From positions 1-6,328 of the forward strand of contig DVEP01000027.1 of NCBI GenBank assembly GCA_015655975.1: a stretch of DNA of 6,328 nucleotides. The letters run 5' to 3'. Source of the DNA: Eubacterium sp. (GTDB lineage Bacteria > Bacillota > Clostridia > Oscillospirales > Acutalibacteraceae). A program made the position numbers and the translations under genes. The notes beneath the pieces are model-generated. The model did no database searches. It had not been told where the DNA came from and saw nothing but the letters and a program-made list of their open reading frames with translations. Shown piece by piece: positions 6,262 through 6,328 of this stretch; within the stretch, counting starts at the first letter, position 1; the number at the start of each line of letters is the position of its first letter.

Positions 6262-6328
6262 AAAAGAAAAAGCTTAAGCGAGGAAAGAAGTGACAAAATA
6301 AAAACACCTTGATATATTTAGAAATGGG

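Noticed and set aside
6172..6328. A minus-strand frame open from the right edge that could be the end of a gene.
   Set aside because: It crosses both hairpins, is rich in F, L, S and C as expected of A/T- and pyrimidine-rich noncoding DNA, and matches no known domain. A true gene end here cannot be fully excluded without sequence to the right.
1..6328. A search by eye for CRISPR arrays, tRNA or rRNA genes, phage or defence genes.
   Set aside because: I found no regularly spaced repeats, no cloverleaf-like sequences and no genes beyond the six housekeeping genes described.

Overview
All six genes in this window lie on the minus strand, so reading from the right edge to the left the order is recA, recX, rimO, pgsA, then a T-box leader, cysE and cysS. 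The sequence is AT-rich, with strong GGAGG-type ribosome binding sites, consensus-like sigma-A promoters and a tRNA-sensing T-box leader. Together these point to a low-GC Firmicute, most likely one of the Clostridia. The species cannot be read from the window.

Right part (6328 to 2464). A long hairpin at 6173-6219 probably ends a gene that lies beyond the right edge. After it come a clear sigma-A promoter and a tightly packed four-gene unit. recA (recombinase) overlaps recX (RecA modulator) by 1 nt in a TGATG junction. recX overlaps rimO (ribosomal protein S12 methylthiotransferase) by 11 nt. rimO is followed after 1 nt by pgsA (phosphatidylglycerophosphate synthase). The unit mixes DNA repair, ribosome modification and membrane lipid synthesis. 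The same genes cluster in many Firmicutes, but here the order differs from the usual one and cinA is absent between pgsA and recA. No LexA-type GAAC-N4-GTTC box is visible upstream of recA.

Middle (2463 to 2163). The 301-base gap holds a promoter and a complete T-box leader. The specifier triplet is TGC (cysteine). The T-box core TGGAACC matches the UCCA end expected of tRNA-Cys, and the terminator hairpin with its T-run ends just before the cysE ribosome binding site. No terminator separates pgsA from this promoter.

Left part (2162 to 1). cysE (serine acetyltransferase) and cysS (cysteinyl-tRNA synthetase) overlap by 4 nt (ATGA) and are controlled by the leader. Uncharged tRNA-Cys should therefore raise both cysteine synthesis and cysteine charging. 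A hairpin at 1-33, cut by the window edge, probably terminates this operon.

Most of the window is ordinary chromosomal housekeeping DNA, and I see no undescribed multi-gene system. The stretches worth a second look are the two edges (a possible dispersed repeat downstream of cysS, and an unexplained hairpin at 6243-6261), the missing terminator after pgsA, and the recA regulatory region.
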